Assembly: GCF_002855555.1 (NCBI RefSeq)
Contig: NZ_PKRT01000002.1
Span: 1-64,000 of the forward strand
Direction of reading: 5' to 3'
Source of the DNA: Novosphingobium sp. TH158
GTDB lineage: Bacteria; Pseudomonadota; Alphaproteobacteria; Sphingomonadales; Sphingomonadaceae
DNA: 64,000 nucleotides
The position numbers and the translations under genes are program-made. The notes below the pieces were generated by a model. That model saw only the letters and a program-made list of their open reading frames with translations. It was not told the DNA's origin and ran no database searches. This document shows, piece by piece, positions 35,330 to 44,108 of this stretch (positions are counted from its first letter, which is position 1; each line of letters starts with the position of its first letter).

Positions 35330-36175
35330 TTAGCTGAAGGCTTCGTCGCCCAGCAGGATCGTGCGCTTGAGCAGGCGGCCGCAGTCCGGATCATAGGGCA
35401 TGGCGCGGTGCAGCGTGCCGGTGTTGTCCCACATCACGCTGTCGCCCACTTCCCACTCGTGGGCATAGTGATAGGGCTCGCTGGTGGCATGGTCGCGCAG
35501 GCCGTGGAGGATGCGGGCGCTTTCCTCGAAATCCTTGCCGACGACATTGCGCGCCGTGTTGCCCAGGACCAGGCTCTTGCGGCCGGACTTGTGCTCCCAC
35601 ACCAGCGGCAGTTCCTGGGTGCCCTTCGACATCCAGTCCTCAAGCTGCTCGATCGACGGTTCGGGCGTATGGTACAGCTGCGAGACCCACATGGCGTGGA
35701 CCACGCGCAGCGGATCGATCTTGTCCTTGGTTTCCTGCGGCAGGTCCTCGTAGGCGGCGTAGCAGTTCGAGAACTCGGTATTGCCGCCCCAGGTGGGCAG
35801 GACCTTGCTCGTCAGGATCGAGCCGCGCACCGGCACCGGGTTCATCGTTCCGTCGATGTGCCAGTAGAGCGAACCCTTGAGGTATTCGATCACCGACTTG
35901 TGGTGTTCCTTGGCATCGAGCGAGATCGAGAAGATCGCCCCGCCATCGACGCCGATCTCGGTGGCATTGCCGCCCAGCGAGTTGGTGAACTGGATCTGCT
36001 CCTGCTCGGAGAAGTGCAGCTGCTTGAACACGAGCACGCCGCGCGCCTCGAGCAGTTCGTTGATTGCCGGGGAAAGCGCGCCGGAAAGCAGCTCTTCCTT
36101 GGTATTGAGCACGCGCGCGCCGATCTTCGGCTTGATTTCCTCGTAGCGCAGCTTGGCGGTGGTCATCACGTTCAT
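35330..36175 (-). CDS. TauD/TfdA family 2-oxoglutarate dioxygenase
   Basis: The 281-residue Fe(II)/2-oxoglutarate oxygenase belongs to the TauD/TfdA family, which hydroxylates taurine, aryloxyalkanoates or similar acids. The iron ligands are visible: HxD in LYWHIDGTMNP and the distal His in NTGTLHRAMPYD, with the 2-oxoglutarate Arg in CGRLLKRTILLG. The start could be ATG 36190 or ATG 36175; I use 36175 because GGGAG lies before it. A TetR gene lies upstream on the same strand and a 14-base TGAACA palindrome sits in the promoter, so it is probably repressed until substrate appears. Substrate is unknown. Confidence 0.88.
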   Translation of the reverse strand: MNVMTTAKLRYEEIKPKIGARVLNTKEELLSGALSPAINELLEARGVLVFKQLHFSEQEQIQFTNSLGGNATEIGVDGGAIFSISLDAKEHHKSVIEYLKGSLYWHIDGTMNPVPVRGSILTSKVLPTWGGNTEFSNCYAAYEDLPQETKDKIDPLRVVHAMWVSQLYHTPEPSIEQLEDWMSKGTQELPLVWEHKSGRKSLVLGNTARNVVGKDFEESARILHGLRDHATSEPYHYAHEWEVGDSVMWDNTGTLHRAMPYDPDCGRLLKRTILLGDEAFS

Positions 36176-36220
36176 GACATCGGCTCCCATTGCCTGCCCG
36201 GCCGAATCGACCGGCATTGT

Positions 36221-36234
36221 TGAACACTTGTTCA
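36221..36234. promoter_or_regulatory. Palindromic operator upstream of the dioxygenase gene
   Basis: TGAACA-CT-TGTTCA is a perfect 6-2-6 palindrome 46 bases before the dioxygenase start, between it and the TetR gene. TGAACA/TGTTCA half-sites are common in TetR-family operators. It is the obvious candidate binding site for the neighbouring regulator. Confidence 0.55.
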
Positions 36235-36309
36235 GCAACGGGATATGGCGAGGCCGCCTGCCCCGCCTTGATCTGGATCAAGCCCCTGCGCCGGCGCGGG
36301 AGCGAAGGG

Positions 36310-36891
36310 TCAGGGCGTGTCGGAGCGCAGCCGCGCCAGCCAGTTCTCGAACCACGCGGTCGCCTCGGCATGGCCGATGCCGGTGCCCATGCCGGCCTCC
36401 ATCACCAGGCTGCGGCCCAGCGCGGCGATCAGCGCGACGAGCACCACCGGCGGCACCTCGCTCGCCCGGTCGCCCAGCGCGCGTTCCACCACCTGCAGCT
36501 GCAGCGCATGGGTCTGCCCGGCGTGTTCGGCCATGGCCGCCTGCAAGGACTTGCGGTGCGTGGCCATGGCGATGAACTCGATCATCAGCGCGGTGCGGGT
36601 GGTGTCGATGGTATAGCGCCACAGCGCCAGCAGCGGCTCGGGATCGGCCAGCGCCTTTTCCAGCTCGGCATTGGCCCATTCGGCACAGCGGCGATAGACG
36701 GCCAGCATCAGGTCGTCGGTCGTCGGGAAATAGTAGTGGACGAGGCTGGGCTTCAGCCCCGCGCGCGCTGCCACGCGCCGGGTGGAGGCGGCGGCATAGC
36801 CCTCTTCCACCAGCACCTGCTCGGTCGCCTCGAGTATTGCCGTCCGCGTTGCTGAAGTTTCCGCGCCAACGCGGCGCCTTGGTTCCGCCAT
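36310..36891 (-). CDS. TetR family regulator, probable repressor of the dioxygenase gene
   Basis: The 193-residue protein has a standard TetR HTH: TRTAILEATEQVLVEEGYAA, RRVAARAGLKPSLVHYYFPTTDDL. The ligand-binding domain is not diagnostic. It lies 134 bases upstream of the dioxygenase gene on the same strand, and the gap contains a palindrome typical of TetR operators. Local control of the dioxygenase is inferred from this. Confidence 0.85.
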   Translation of the reverse strand: MAEPRRRVGAETSATRTAILEATEQVLVEEGYAAASTRRVAARAGLKPSLVHYYFPTTDDLMLAVYRRCAEWANAELEKALADPEPLLALWRYTIDTTRTALMIEFIAMATHRKSLQAAMAEHAGQTHALQLQVVERALGDRASEVPPVVLVALIAALGRSLVMEAGMGTGIGHAEATAWFENWLARLRSDTP

Positions 36892-37027
36892 CTCAGCCTT
36901 GATCCCCTATCCGCCGGATCGGTTAGGCCAATGCACCGGGCGGCGCAAGCGCGCCACGGCAGATTCGCGCTGTCCTACACACCCGGGGATGAGGCAATAT
37001 CGGCGATTTCCCGCCCCTGCCAAGGAC

Positions 37028-37783
37028 ATGCCCCGTTCCATGACCGTCGACAAGCGCCGCCCCCGCGCCCGCCCCGGCCAGCTGCCGGACTTCGCCCCCG
37101 TGCCCCGCCATTACAACCGCCACGATGGCTGGACGCCGGAACGCCAGCGCGGCTTCATCGCTGCCCTGGCCGATACCGGCAGCGTCAAGTCCGCCGCCGC
37201 CCGCGTCAACATGTCGGCCGAAAGCGCCTATCACCTGCGCCGCCACCCCGATGCCGCCAGCTTCCGCAAGGCCTGGGAGGCCGCCCTCGCGCTCGGCGTC
37301 GAGCAGCTGGAAGACCTCGCCATGGAACGCGCCATCCACGGCCACCAGGTGCCCGTCTATTCCTATGGCAAGCTGATCGGCAGCCGCACGGTCTATAATG
37401 ACCGGCTGCTGATGTTCCTGCTGCGCAACCGCGCCCCCACCCGCTTCGCCGCCGATGGTCGGGTGACCGCGCGGCGCAGCGGCATCGGCAGCCCGATCGC
37501 CACCGAGCTTTCCCGCCACAAGCGCAAGTGGCGCAAGGAATGGGAGGCCGAACAGGCCGAACGCGCCGCGCGTGAGGGCGAAGAGGCCGCCCGGCGCATG
37601 AACGCCAAGCTCGGCCGCATGCACCAGCACTGGCTGGCCGGCATGAGCGAGCGCACCCGCGAAGCCTGGCTCGCCTACAAGCGCATCGAGGCCGAGGAAA
37701 ACGGCGAGGTGTTCCACGAACCCGAACTGCCGCAACTCCGCTGGGCCGAGGACGAGGAGGAGCAGGGGGTGGAGAGCGACTGA
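37028..37783 (+). CDS. HTH protein resembling a phage terminase small subunit
   Basis: The 251-residue, strongly charged protein opens with Pro/Arg-rich residues and then HYNRHDGWTPERQRGFIAAL, followed by a helix-turn-helix segment (TGSVKSAAARVNMSAESAYHLRRHPDAA) that looks like terminase small-subunit or phage-type DNA-binding helices. A basic helical region follows (ELSRHKRKWRKEWEAEQAER) and the end is acidic. Proteins of this kind occur as single chromosomal genes in sphingomonads, so it need not be a prophage remnant; no other phage structural gene is near. The ATG at 37028 is one choice; ATG 37040 is another. Both lack a well spaced ribosome binding site. Confidence 0.6.
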   Translation: MPRSMTVDKRRPRARPGQLPDFAPVPRHYNRHDGWTPERQRGFIAALADTGSVKSAAARVNMSAESAYHLRRHPDAASFRKAWEAALALGVEQLEDLAMERAIHGHQVPVYSYGKLIGSRTVYNDRLLMFLLRNRAPTRFAADGRVTARRSGIGSPIATELSRHKRKWRKEWEAEQAERAAREGEEAARRMNAKLGRMHQHWLAGMSERTREAWLAYKRIEAEENGEVFHEPELPQLRWAEDEEEQGVESD

Positions 37784-37849
37784 CCGCCCCTGCCCCTGTC
37801 ACCCCTGCCCCGTCACCCCTGCGAACACCCAACCGGAAAGACCGCCCCC

Positions 37850-38020
37850 ATGACCATCCGCCTGATCCCCGACCTCCTCAAACAAGGCGACCGCGAACTC
37901 GGCCTCGGCCAGCGCCGCCGCGAGAAAGTGATCGTCCCCATGCCCGCCATCGACAACCCAGATGGAGTGGAAGCGCGGGCGTGGCGGGAATGGATGGAGA
38001 GGGTGGATGGGCATTCTTGA
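37850..38020 (+). CDS. Small conserved-looking hypothetical protein
   Basis: The frame encodes 56 residues starting MTIRLIPDLLKQGDRELGLG and ending in a Trp-rich acidic stretch (AWREWMERVDGHS). GGAAAG precedes the ATG by about ten bases, and it follows the HTH gene by 66 bases on the same strand. GC and codon use resemble the HTH gene, not the low-GC gene after it, so the two probably form one unit. Function unknown. Confidence 0.5.
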   Translation: MTIRLIPDLLKQGDRELGLGQRRREKVIVPMPAIDNPDGVEARAWREWMERVDGHS

Positions 38021-38148
38021 ATGCGCAAGTCACTGTCCGACTACCAAAGTAACCGGACGACGCATTGAAGCTCACCAATTCACCAAAAATCTCGTGTAAT
38101 CTGAATCATCTGCCGATACTGAGCATCGTAATCGGGAGGAAGCCAATC

Positions 38149-40212
38149 GTGACGAGCCTAACGGAAAATATCGTCAATCGCGTCGATAAACTGCCGAAGC
38201 CGGGGAATTACGCGCAAGCTCTCCAGCCCGTCTTTGAAGCAATTAGTAATTCGAGATACGCAATTTTCGATCGTTTTGAAGACGAAGCGGTCACAAAAGG
38301 TCAAATATCTGTTTTGGTTAGCAAACTTGCATCGCCTGCCGATGTTGAAATTATCGTTCAGGACAATGGAGTTGGGCTAGACGAGACCCGCTTCAAAGCG
38401 TTTTGCGTTGTCGATACTGATTACAAGAAATCTAAAGGCGGCAAAGGGGTAGGTAGACTATTCTGGTTGGATGCTTTCAAAATTATAGATGTTTCAAGCA
38501 AATTCGGTGACGCAGATGGCGACCGGCGATCATTCAAATTCATCCTCCGTGACGCAAACCAAATTGAAAATAATCCAACGGATATGAAGCGAGACACAGT
38601 TGGAACTTCGGTCATTTTTTCAGGCCTGAGAGACAACGAGTACATTCGAAATTTCCCAAAGAGAGAAGATGTCTTTTTGAGATATTTTTCCTCTCACTTC
38701 ATTTCCGATTTTTTGATGGGTGTAAGCCCTACTATCAACGTCGTCATCGATGGCAAATCGACGAAGTTTCCGGCAGCAGTTCGAGATCTCGTCGCTCAGG
38801 ACTTTGAATCGATTTCCTGGGAATCGGAGCGCTATGGCGTGATCTCGGCGACCGGTTTTCTTTGCGATGTAACCGCAAGTGCGGGCCTCGACGGTCGACA
38901 CCAAGTGCATTTGCTTGCTGATCATAGAACCGTTGAGAGCCGCAAAGTGGATGGCTTGATTGGTCTGGGCCCTATATCGACTGAAGCGTCAGATGACCTT
39001 TGCTTACATGTCTGCGTTGACTCCCCATACCTAGATGCCCGTGTAAATGAAGGCAGAACTGCATTCAATATTCCGGAATCTGAGCTTAAAAAGATAACTA
39101 GAGAAATTGTCGACAAGGTGAAGTCTGAGTTCATCAAGGAACAGATAGCGAAATACAAAATAGTACGGGCAGAGAATTACAGAGAATTTATACAGAGTTA
39201 TCCAATTTATGACTACGATGACCCTGAAACTCAATTGGAAAAGGTTTCATTTGGGGCGAATTCTCCGGAAGAATTTGCGGCGGGATTGGTGAAAGATCAA
39301 ATTCGACAAGAAGAAGAGAGAAAGAAAAATCTTCAATCGATCATTTGTGAGATCTCAGAGGGCGAACTTGATTCTGCTGATTTTTCAAAAACTATCATTA
39401 AAGTCGCTGACGAGTTGCAAAAGTCAGAAAAGCTTTCTCTTGCTCAGCACGTAGTTAGACGTAAAATGATAATTGACCTTATGGAAGTTCTACTCAAGAG
39501 GTACCGAAAGGTTGGGGACCGCGAAGATCATTATCTCGAAAAGACGGTTCATTCCGTCCTCTGCCCTACCGGCGTAAACTCAAAGGACTCAAGCAAACTT
39601 GTCGCAAGATCGCATGACTTGTGGGTCGTGGACGAACGACTTGCATTCAGCAGAGCGTTCGCATCGGACAAGCGGATAGACGGCATCCTGTCGGATAACG
39701 ACTCGCAATTGCGACCCGATATTATTGTTTGGGATATCGCATACGGGCTCGCGTACTATGACGACGAGGAAGGTGAGGTCGATGTATCAAAGCCCGTGAA
39801 TGAAATGATGATCATTGAACTCAAGAAGCCTATGCGGTCGAACTATAAGAAATACGAAGATAACATAGAACAACAGATAATAAAGTACATTAATGAACTA
39901 AAGGGCGGCGCCATCGAAGGTTTTGCCAGGGACCGCGTTCGCATTAAGGAAGACTGTATTTTCCACTGCTTTGTGGTTGCCGACCTTGTTGGTGATTTAA
40001 AGGTGCAGCTCGGTGGGTGGGCGAAAACGCCAGATGGCGAAGGTAGATACCGTCCACTCCAAGGTGACCATCGCGGCTCAATCACCGTGATCCAATGGAA
40101 AGATCTTATCAACGATGCATGGATGCGTAATCAAAGCACACTGAATGCAGCAGGCTTGAGGCGGACCTCAAGGCTTATTTCGGAAATGCAGGACCGTCTC
40201 GCGGCGGAATAA
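38149..40212 (+). CDS. GHKL ATPase fused to PD-(D/E)XK nuclease-like domain; candidate defence protein
   Basis: This 687-residue protein is not one I can name. The N-terminal 250 residues form a GHKL (Hsp90/MutL/MORC-type) ATPase: N-box E30-x3-N34 (EAISN), G1 D72-N-G-V-G76, and the glycine-rich lid G97-GKGVG102. A middle region is coiled-coil-like and charged (about 330-430: QIRQEEERKKNLQSI). The C-terminal part has a PD-(D/E)XK pattern, D524 in RPDIIVWD and E557-L-K559 in MIIELKKP, as in Shedu-like and restriction nucleases. The start GTG at 38149 follows a strong GGGAGGAAG. Base composition is far lower in GC than the neighbours, marking recent transfer. It precedes ccdAB. Confidence 0.75.
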   Translation: MTSLTENIVNRVDKLPKPGNYAQALQPVFEAISNSRYAIFDRFEDEAVTKGQISVLVSKLASPADVEIIVQDNGVGLDETRFKAFCVVDTDYKKSKGGKGVGRLFWLDAFKIIDVSSKFGDADGDRRSFKFILRDANQIENNPTDMKRDTVGTSVIFSGLRDNEYIRNFPKREDVFLRYFSSHFISDFLMGVSPTINVVIDGKSTKFPAAVRDLVAQDFESISWESERYGVISATGFLCDVTASAGLDGRHQVHLLADHRTVESRKVDGLIGLGPISTEASDDLCLHVCVDSPYLDARVNEGRTAFNIPESELKKITREIVDKVKSEFIKEQIAKYKIVRAENYREFIQSYPIYDYDDPETQLEKVSFGANSPEEFAAGLVKDQIRQEEERKKNLQSIICEISEGELDSADFSKTIIKVADELQKSEKLSLAQHVVRRKMIIDLMEVLLKRYRKVGDREDHYLEKTVHSVLCPTGVNSKDSSKLVARSHDLWVVDERLAFSRAFASDKRIDGILSDNDSQLRPDIIVWDIAYGLAYYDDEEGEVDVSKPVNEMMIIELKKPMRSNYKKYEDNIEQQIIKYINELKGGAIEGFARDRVRIKEDCIFHCFVVADLVGDLKVQLGGWAKTPDGEGRYRPLQGDHRGSITVIQWKDLINDAWMRNQSTLNAAGLRRTSRLISEMQDRLAAE

Positions 40213-40260
40213 TTCCCATTCCGCATGATGCGTGAGCCTTGCCCCAGGTCGGAACTAAAA

Positions 40261-40289
40261 TTGACCCGCACACCATATGCGCATAAAAC
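40261..40289 (+). promoter_or_regulatory. ccdAB promoter with overlapping palindrome
   Basis: TTGACC (40261-40266), 17 bases, then TAAAAC (40284-40289) make a good sigma-70 promoter. The 10-base palindrome TATGCGCATA (40276-40285) overlaps its spacer and -10 region and is a likely operator for CcdAB autorepression. A start point about seven bases after the -10 would fall on the ccdA ATG. Confidence 0.5.
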
Positions 40290-40295
40290 ACACGC

Positions 40296-40535
40296 ATGAA
40301 CCACTCTTCTAGGCTTCCGCGCCAGCGCACCAATCTGACGCTTGATCCAGTCAAGCTAGAAGCCGCGCGCCGCCTCGGCATCAACCTCTCCGAAGCTGCT
40401 GAGCGCGGCCTTGAAGTGGCGATCCGCGAGGCGGAGTCGGCGCTTTGGCTGGCGGAGAATGGCGAGGCAATCCGCAGCAGCAATGCCTGGGTTGAAGAGC
40501 ATGGCCTTCCGCTGGCGGGTAAGCGGCTGTTCTGA
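40296..40535 (+). CDS. ccdA: Type II antitoxin CcdA
   Basis: The 79-residue protein has an N-terminal ribbon-helix-helix segment (RTNLTLDPVKLEAARRLGIN) and a disordered C-terminal toxin-binding tail (NAWVEEHGLPLAGKRLF) closely matching the CcdA pattern. It neutralises the gyrase poison CcdB and represses its own operon. Its stop codon overlaps the ccdB start by one base (TGATG). GC content here is back to normal, unlike the gene before it. Confidence 0.9.
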   Translation: MNHSSRLPRQRTNLTLDPVKLEAARRLGINLSEAAERGLEVAIREAESALWLAENGEAIRSSNAWVEEHGLPLAGKRLF

Positions 40536-40834
40536 TGGCGCGCTTTGATGTGTGCCGCATGGCCGGTTCGGGCCTGCTGGTTGTCGATTGTCAGGCTGAC
40601 CTTCTGGCTGATCTCAATACGCGGGTGGTTGCGCCATTGTTGCCAGTGCACTCCGCCCCCAAGCCAGCACGGAACCTCAATCCGGTTCTGGAGGTCGAGG
40701 GCGAGCGGCATGTGATGATGACGCAGCAGCTTTCCGCCGTCGAGCGCCGGGAACTGGGCGCGCGGGTGGGTTCGCTGGCGGAGCATGAGCGCGAGATTGT
40801 GAACGCGCTGGATTTTCTGCTGACGGGGGTTTGA
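40535..40834 (+). CDS. ccdB: Type II toxin CcdB (gyrase poison)
   Basis: The 99-residue product matches CcdB in length and layout: MARFDVCRMAGSGLLVVDCQ, VVAPLLPVH, LNPVLEVEGERHVMMTQQLS and a C-terminal helix (HEREIVNALDFLLTGV). CcdB traps DNA gyrase in cleavage complexes. The C-terminal Trp-Gly-Ile of the F-plasmid toxin is not present, as in many chromosomal relatives, so gyrase poisoning is inferred from the family. It is translationally coupled to ccdA. Confidence 0.88.
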   Translation: MARFDVCRMAGSGLLVVDCQADLLADLNTRVVAPLLPVHSAPKPARNLNPVLEVEGERHVMMTQQLSAVERRELGARVGSLAEHEREIVNALDFLLTGV

Positions 40835-40993
40835 GGCGGCGCGCAGCCTTTCTCCGCCACGCGCCGTTCCGCGATTGCGGGGCAATCGCTCCATTCGCCA
40901 CGTGCGGTGGCCTTCGGCCAGCTTCGCTTCCGAACCTCGGCGCTATGCACCGAGGCCGGCCGGGTCGGGTGATGCGCTGACGCGCACCGGCTT

Positions 40994-41025
40994 CTTAGCT
41001 ACCGTTGCTGCGCAACGTCGCTAAG
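40994..41025. terminator. Inverted repeat between ccdB and lepA stops
   Basis: CTTAGC and GCTAAG flank an inner CGTTG/CAACG repeat, forming an interrupted hairpin six bases beyond the lepA stop (minus strand) and 160 bases after ccdB. It has no T-run. It may end transcription from both convergent operons. Confidence 0.4.
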
Positions 41026-41031
41026 GCGCCT

Positions 41032-42849
41032 TCACTCCTCCCCCATCCTAAGCGCCGCGATAAACGCCTCCTGCGGGATCGACACGTTGCCGTATTCCCG
41101 CATCCGGGCTTTCCCCTTCTTCTGTTTTTCCAGCAGCTTCTTCTTGCGCGTGATGTCGCCGCCGTAGCACTTGGCGGTCACGTCCTTGCGCATGGCGCTG
41201 ATGGTTTCGCGGGCGACGACCTTTCCGCCGATGGCCGCCTGGATGGGAATCTTGAACAGGTGGCGGGGGATGAGGTCTTTCAGGCGTTCGCACATGTGGC
41301 GGCCGCGGGCCTCTGCGGCGGAGCGGTGGACGATCATGCTCAACGCGTCGACCGGCTCGTTGTTGACGAGGATGCCCATCTTGACGAGGTCGCCTTCGCG
41401 CAGGCCGATCTGTTCATAGTCGAAGCTGGCATAGCCGCGGCTGATGCTTTTCAGGCGGTCATAGAAATCGAAGACGACTTCGTTGAGCGGCAGTTCGTAG
41501 CTCACCTGGGCGCGGCCGCCCACGTAAGTCAGGCCGGTCTGGATGCCGCGCCGGTCCTGGCAGAGCTTGAGGATCGAGCCGAGGTATTCGTCGGGCGTGT
41601 AGATCACCGCCTTGATCCACGGTTCCTCGATCGTTTCGATGCGGCTGGGATCGGGATAGTCTGCCGGGTTGTGCAGCAGGATCTCGCGCGCGTCGTCGGT
41701 CTTCGATTTGCGCAGCTGGATGCGGTAGACGACGCTGGGCGCGGTGGTGATCAGGTCGAGGTCGTATTCGCGCGTCAGGCGTTCCTGGATGATTTCCAGG
41801 TGCAGCAGGCCAAGGAAGCCGCAGCGGAAGCCGAAGCCCAATGCGGCGGAGCTTTCCATTTCGAAGCTGAACGAGGCGTCGTTGAGCCGCAGCTTGGCGA
41901 TGCTCTCGCGCAGCTTTTCGAAGTCTGCCGCGTCGACCGGGAAGAGGCCGCAGAACACCACGGGCTGCACTTCCTTGAAGCCGGGGAGCGGTTCGGCCGC
42001 CCCGCCCTTGGCCAGGGTGATCGTGTCACCCACGCGGGCCTGCGCCACTTCCTTGATCTGCGCGGTGATGATGCCGATTTCGCCGGGGCCGAGTTCCTCG
42101 AGCACTTCCAGCTTGGGGGTCATGCAGCCGACGCGGTCGATCAGGTGTTCGGTGCCGCCGGCCATGAACTTCACGTTCAGGCCCTTCCTGATCACGCCGT
42201 CGATCACGCGCACGAGGATGACGACGCCGAGGTAGGGATCGTACCAGGAATCGACCAGCATGGCCTTCAGCGGCGCGTTGCGGTCGCCCTTGGGCGGGGG
42301 GATTTTCGTGACGACGGCTTCGAGCACGTCGGCGATGCCGATGCCGCTTTTGGCCGAGGTGAGGACGGCTTCGCTTGCATCGAGGCCGATGACCTCCTCG
42401 ATCTCGGCCTTGACCTTTTCGGGTTCGGCGGCGGGCAGGTCGATCTTGTTGATGACGGGGACAATCTCGTGATCGTGCTCGATCGACTGGTAGACGTTGG
42501 CGAGGGTCTGCGCCTCTACCCCCTGCGCGGCGTCGACCACCAGCAGCGCGCCCTCGCAGGCGGCGAGGCTGCGGCTGACCTCGTAGGCGAAGTCGACGTG
42601 GCCGGGGGTGTCCATGAGGTTGAGCTCATAGGTCACGCCGTCTTTGGCGGTGTATTTGAGGCGCACGGTCTGCGCCTTGATGGTGATGCCGCGCTCCTTC
42701 TCGATGTCCATGTTATCAAGGACTTGCGCGCTCATCTCGCGCTCGGAGAGGCCGCCGGTGTGCTGGATCAGCCGGTCGGCAAGCGTCGACTTGCCATGGT
42801 CGATGTGAGCGATGATGCTGAAGTTGCGGATCTTGGCGAGGTCAGTCAT
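41032..42849 (-). CDS. lepA: Elongation factor 4 (LepA)
   Basis: The 605-residue GTPase shares the fold of EF-G. G1 [16 protein letters not shown]2 in [12 protein letters not shown]3 DTPGHVDF and G4 NKIDLPAA are present, and the C-terminal LepA-specific domain ends with the basic [18 protein letters not shown]. The protein remodels stalled ribosomes and helps 30S biogenesis. It is monocistronic and marks the right border of the accessory segment. Confidence 0.98.
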   Translation of the reverse strand: MTDLAKIRNFSIIAHIDHGKSTLADRLIQHTGGLSEREMSAQVLDNMDIEKERGITIKAQTVRLKYTAKDGVTYELNLMDTPGHVDFAYEVSRSLAACEGALLVVDAAQGVEAQTLANVYQSIEHDHEIVPVINKIDLPAAEPEKVKAEIEEVIGLDASEAVLTSAKSGIGIADVLEAVVTKIPPPKGDRNAPLKAMLVDSWYDPYLGVVILVRVIDGVIRKGLNVKFMAGGTEHLIDRVGCMTPKLEVLEELGPGEIGIITAQIKEVAQARVGDTITLAKGGAAEPLPGFKEVQPVVFCGLFPVDAADFEKLRESIAKLRLNDASFSFEMESSAALGFGFRCGFLGLLHLEIIQERLTREYDLDLITTAPSVVYRIQLRKSKTDDAREILLHNPADYPDPSRIETIEEPWIKAVIYTPDEYLGSILKLCQDRRGIQTGLTYVGGRAQVSYELPLNEVVFDFYDRLKSISRGYASFDYEQIGLREGDLVKMGILVNNEPVDALSMIVHRSAAEARGRHMCERLKDLIPRHLFKIPIQAAIGGKVVARETISAMRKDVTAKCYGGDITRKKKLLEKQKKGKARMREYGNVSIPQEAFIAALRMGEE

Positions 42850-42898
42850 CCCGGCCCGTTAGCAGCGCTCACGAACGCTGTCACCACGCACCCCGCAT

Positions 42899-44008
42899 TC
42901 ACCGCACCGGCTTCACCGCATGCCACAGCGACTGCAACCCCGACAGCCCCCCATGCACCAGCCTGCGCCCCCTGCCGCCAATCGCGATATGGCAATCGAA
43001 CAACTCGCGCCGATCCGGCCACATGCGGTTGATCGACTCCTGATCCGGTGAAGCACTGCTGTCGAAATGCCCCTCCCCCCGTTCGCATATCAGGCGGGTC
43101 AGATTTTTCAGGAGCAACTGGCCCGGCGCAAAACGCGCAAACTTTTCATCATGCGCACGCTTGAAACCGCATGACCATTCGGACCCGATGAATTGGGTGG
43201 TCATGGCAATGCATTGCCCAGCCGCCTCCAGCCACGACACTTCGAAGCGACCCCGCACCGCAGCGGCATGTGCCGCCTGCGTAAAGAAGGCACGGGTCGC
43301 AACGTCCCGATCAAGCGCCGACCCGGCCGAACCTTTCCACCCCGCAGCCTCGATGGCGAGGAAACGGCCAATCAGCTGCAAAATGACCTCAGGATCCCGC
43401 GACGAGTGCAGATGCACGGGATCGCCCACCTCTTCGCCCAGCTGGCGCTCAAGACTTTCCAGGCGCCGGCGCAGCTTCGGTTTGAATGCAGCCTCGGCAC
43501 GGGCCGATGCATTGCGATCCGCGTGGATGCAGGCGCGGGAATAGCGGCGGCTTATACGCCAGGAGCGCCCCTCTTCGGCTAGCACCCTTACGAGCGCTTC
43601 ATTGGCGGGATCATCTGCCGGCAGGCCTTGCATGCACAAGGATACGGCCGGACCGTCTGTGCGATCGACCCCGGCAAGGAGCCCACGCCAGAACTGCACT
43701 TCATAGCCGGCGCGAACCAAGGGCGTACCGTTGAACTGGTTGGCGTGCTGCCAGCTGGACAGGTTAGGCCAGATGGCCCGACCATGGCGCCAGGAGCGAT
43801 GGACGGGCAGCACACCAAGCCACTTGCCCGCAATATCCACTACTACCGCCAGAACCGCTCGCTTATCGCGGTCGCAATGGGCCAGCGAAATGCGCATCAA
43901 CCAAGGCTCTGCGAACACACTGTCGCCCGACCGGTTATGGCCAAGGTCATCCCATTGGGCTTCGTCGGCCGGATCGATACGGTGCGGATCGACCAGCCGC
44001 AAATGCAT
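42899..44008 (-). CDS. GNAT acyltransferase, CelD/BcsL-like
   Basis: The 369-residue protein belongs to the FemAB/CelD-type GNAT group often tied to exopolysaccharide modification: ANQFNGTPLV, AEAAFKPKLRRRLESLERQL, and the acceptor core LEAAGQCIAMTTQFIGSEWS and YS/FARFAPGQLLLKNLTR. A typical GNAT acetyl-CoA loop cannot be pinned down by eye. I start at the ATG at 44008, which follows GGAGGTG directly; ATG 44101 would add a Pro-rich N-terminus but has no good binding site. It is downstream of the JmjC-like gene in the same direction. Confidence 0.7.
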   Translation of the reverse strand: MHLRLVDPHRIDPADEAQWDDLGHNRSGDSVFAEPWLMRISLAHCDRDKRAVLAVVVDIAGKWLGVLPVHRSWRHGRAIWPNLSSWQHANQFNGTPLVRAGYEVQFWRGLLAGVDRTDGPAVSLCMQGLPADDPANEALVRVLAEEGRSWRISRRYSRACIHADRNASARAEAAFKPKLRRRLESLERQLGEEVGDPVHLHSSRDPEVILQLIGRFLAIEAAGWKGSAGSALDRDVATRAFFTQAAHAAAVRGRFEVSWLEAAGQCIAMTTQFIGSEWSCGFKRAHDEKFARFAPGQLLLKNLTRLICERGEGHFDSSASPDQESINRMWPDRRELFDCHIAIGGRGRRLVHGGLSGLQSLWHAVKPVR

Positions 44009-44108
44009 GGCACCTCCGATCGAATTGCCTGCGCCTGTCCTGACCGGCGGAGCGAGCTTTTCCGCCGCGATTGGCGGGGGCGGGTAAAGCTCGTTGATCA
44101 TGGCGCTG

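Noticed and set aside
37028..37783. Prophage remnant
   Set aside because: The terminase-like protein has no capsid, portal or lysis gene near it, and similar single genes occur on sphingomonad chromosomes.
41005..43032. 675-codon plus-strand frame over lepA
   Set aside because: It is the antisense of lepA, which is unambiguous.
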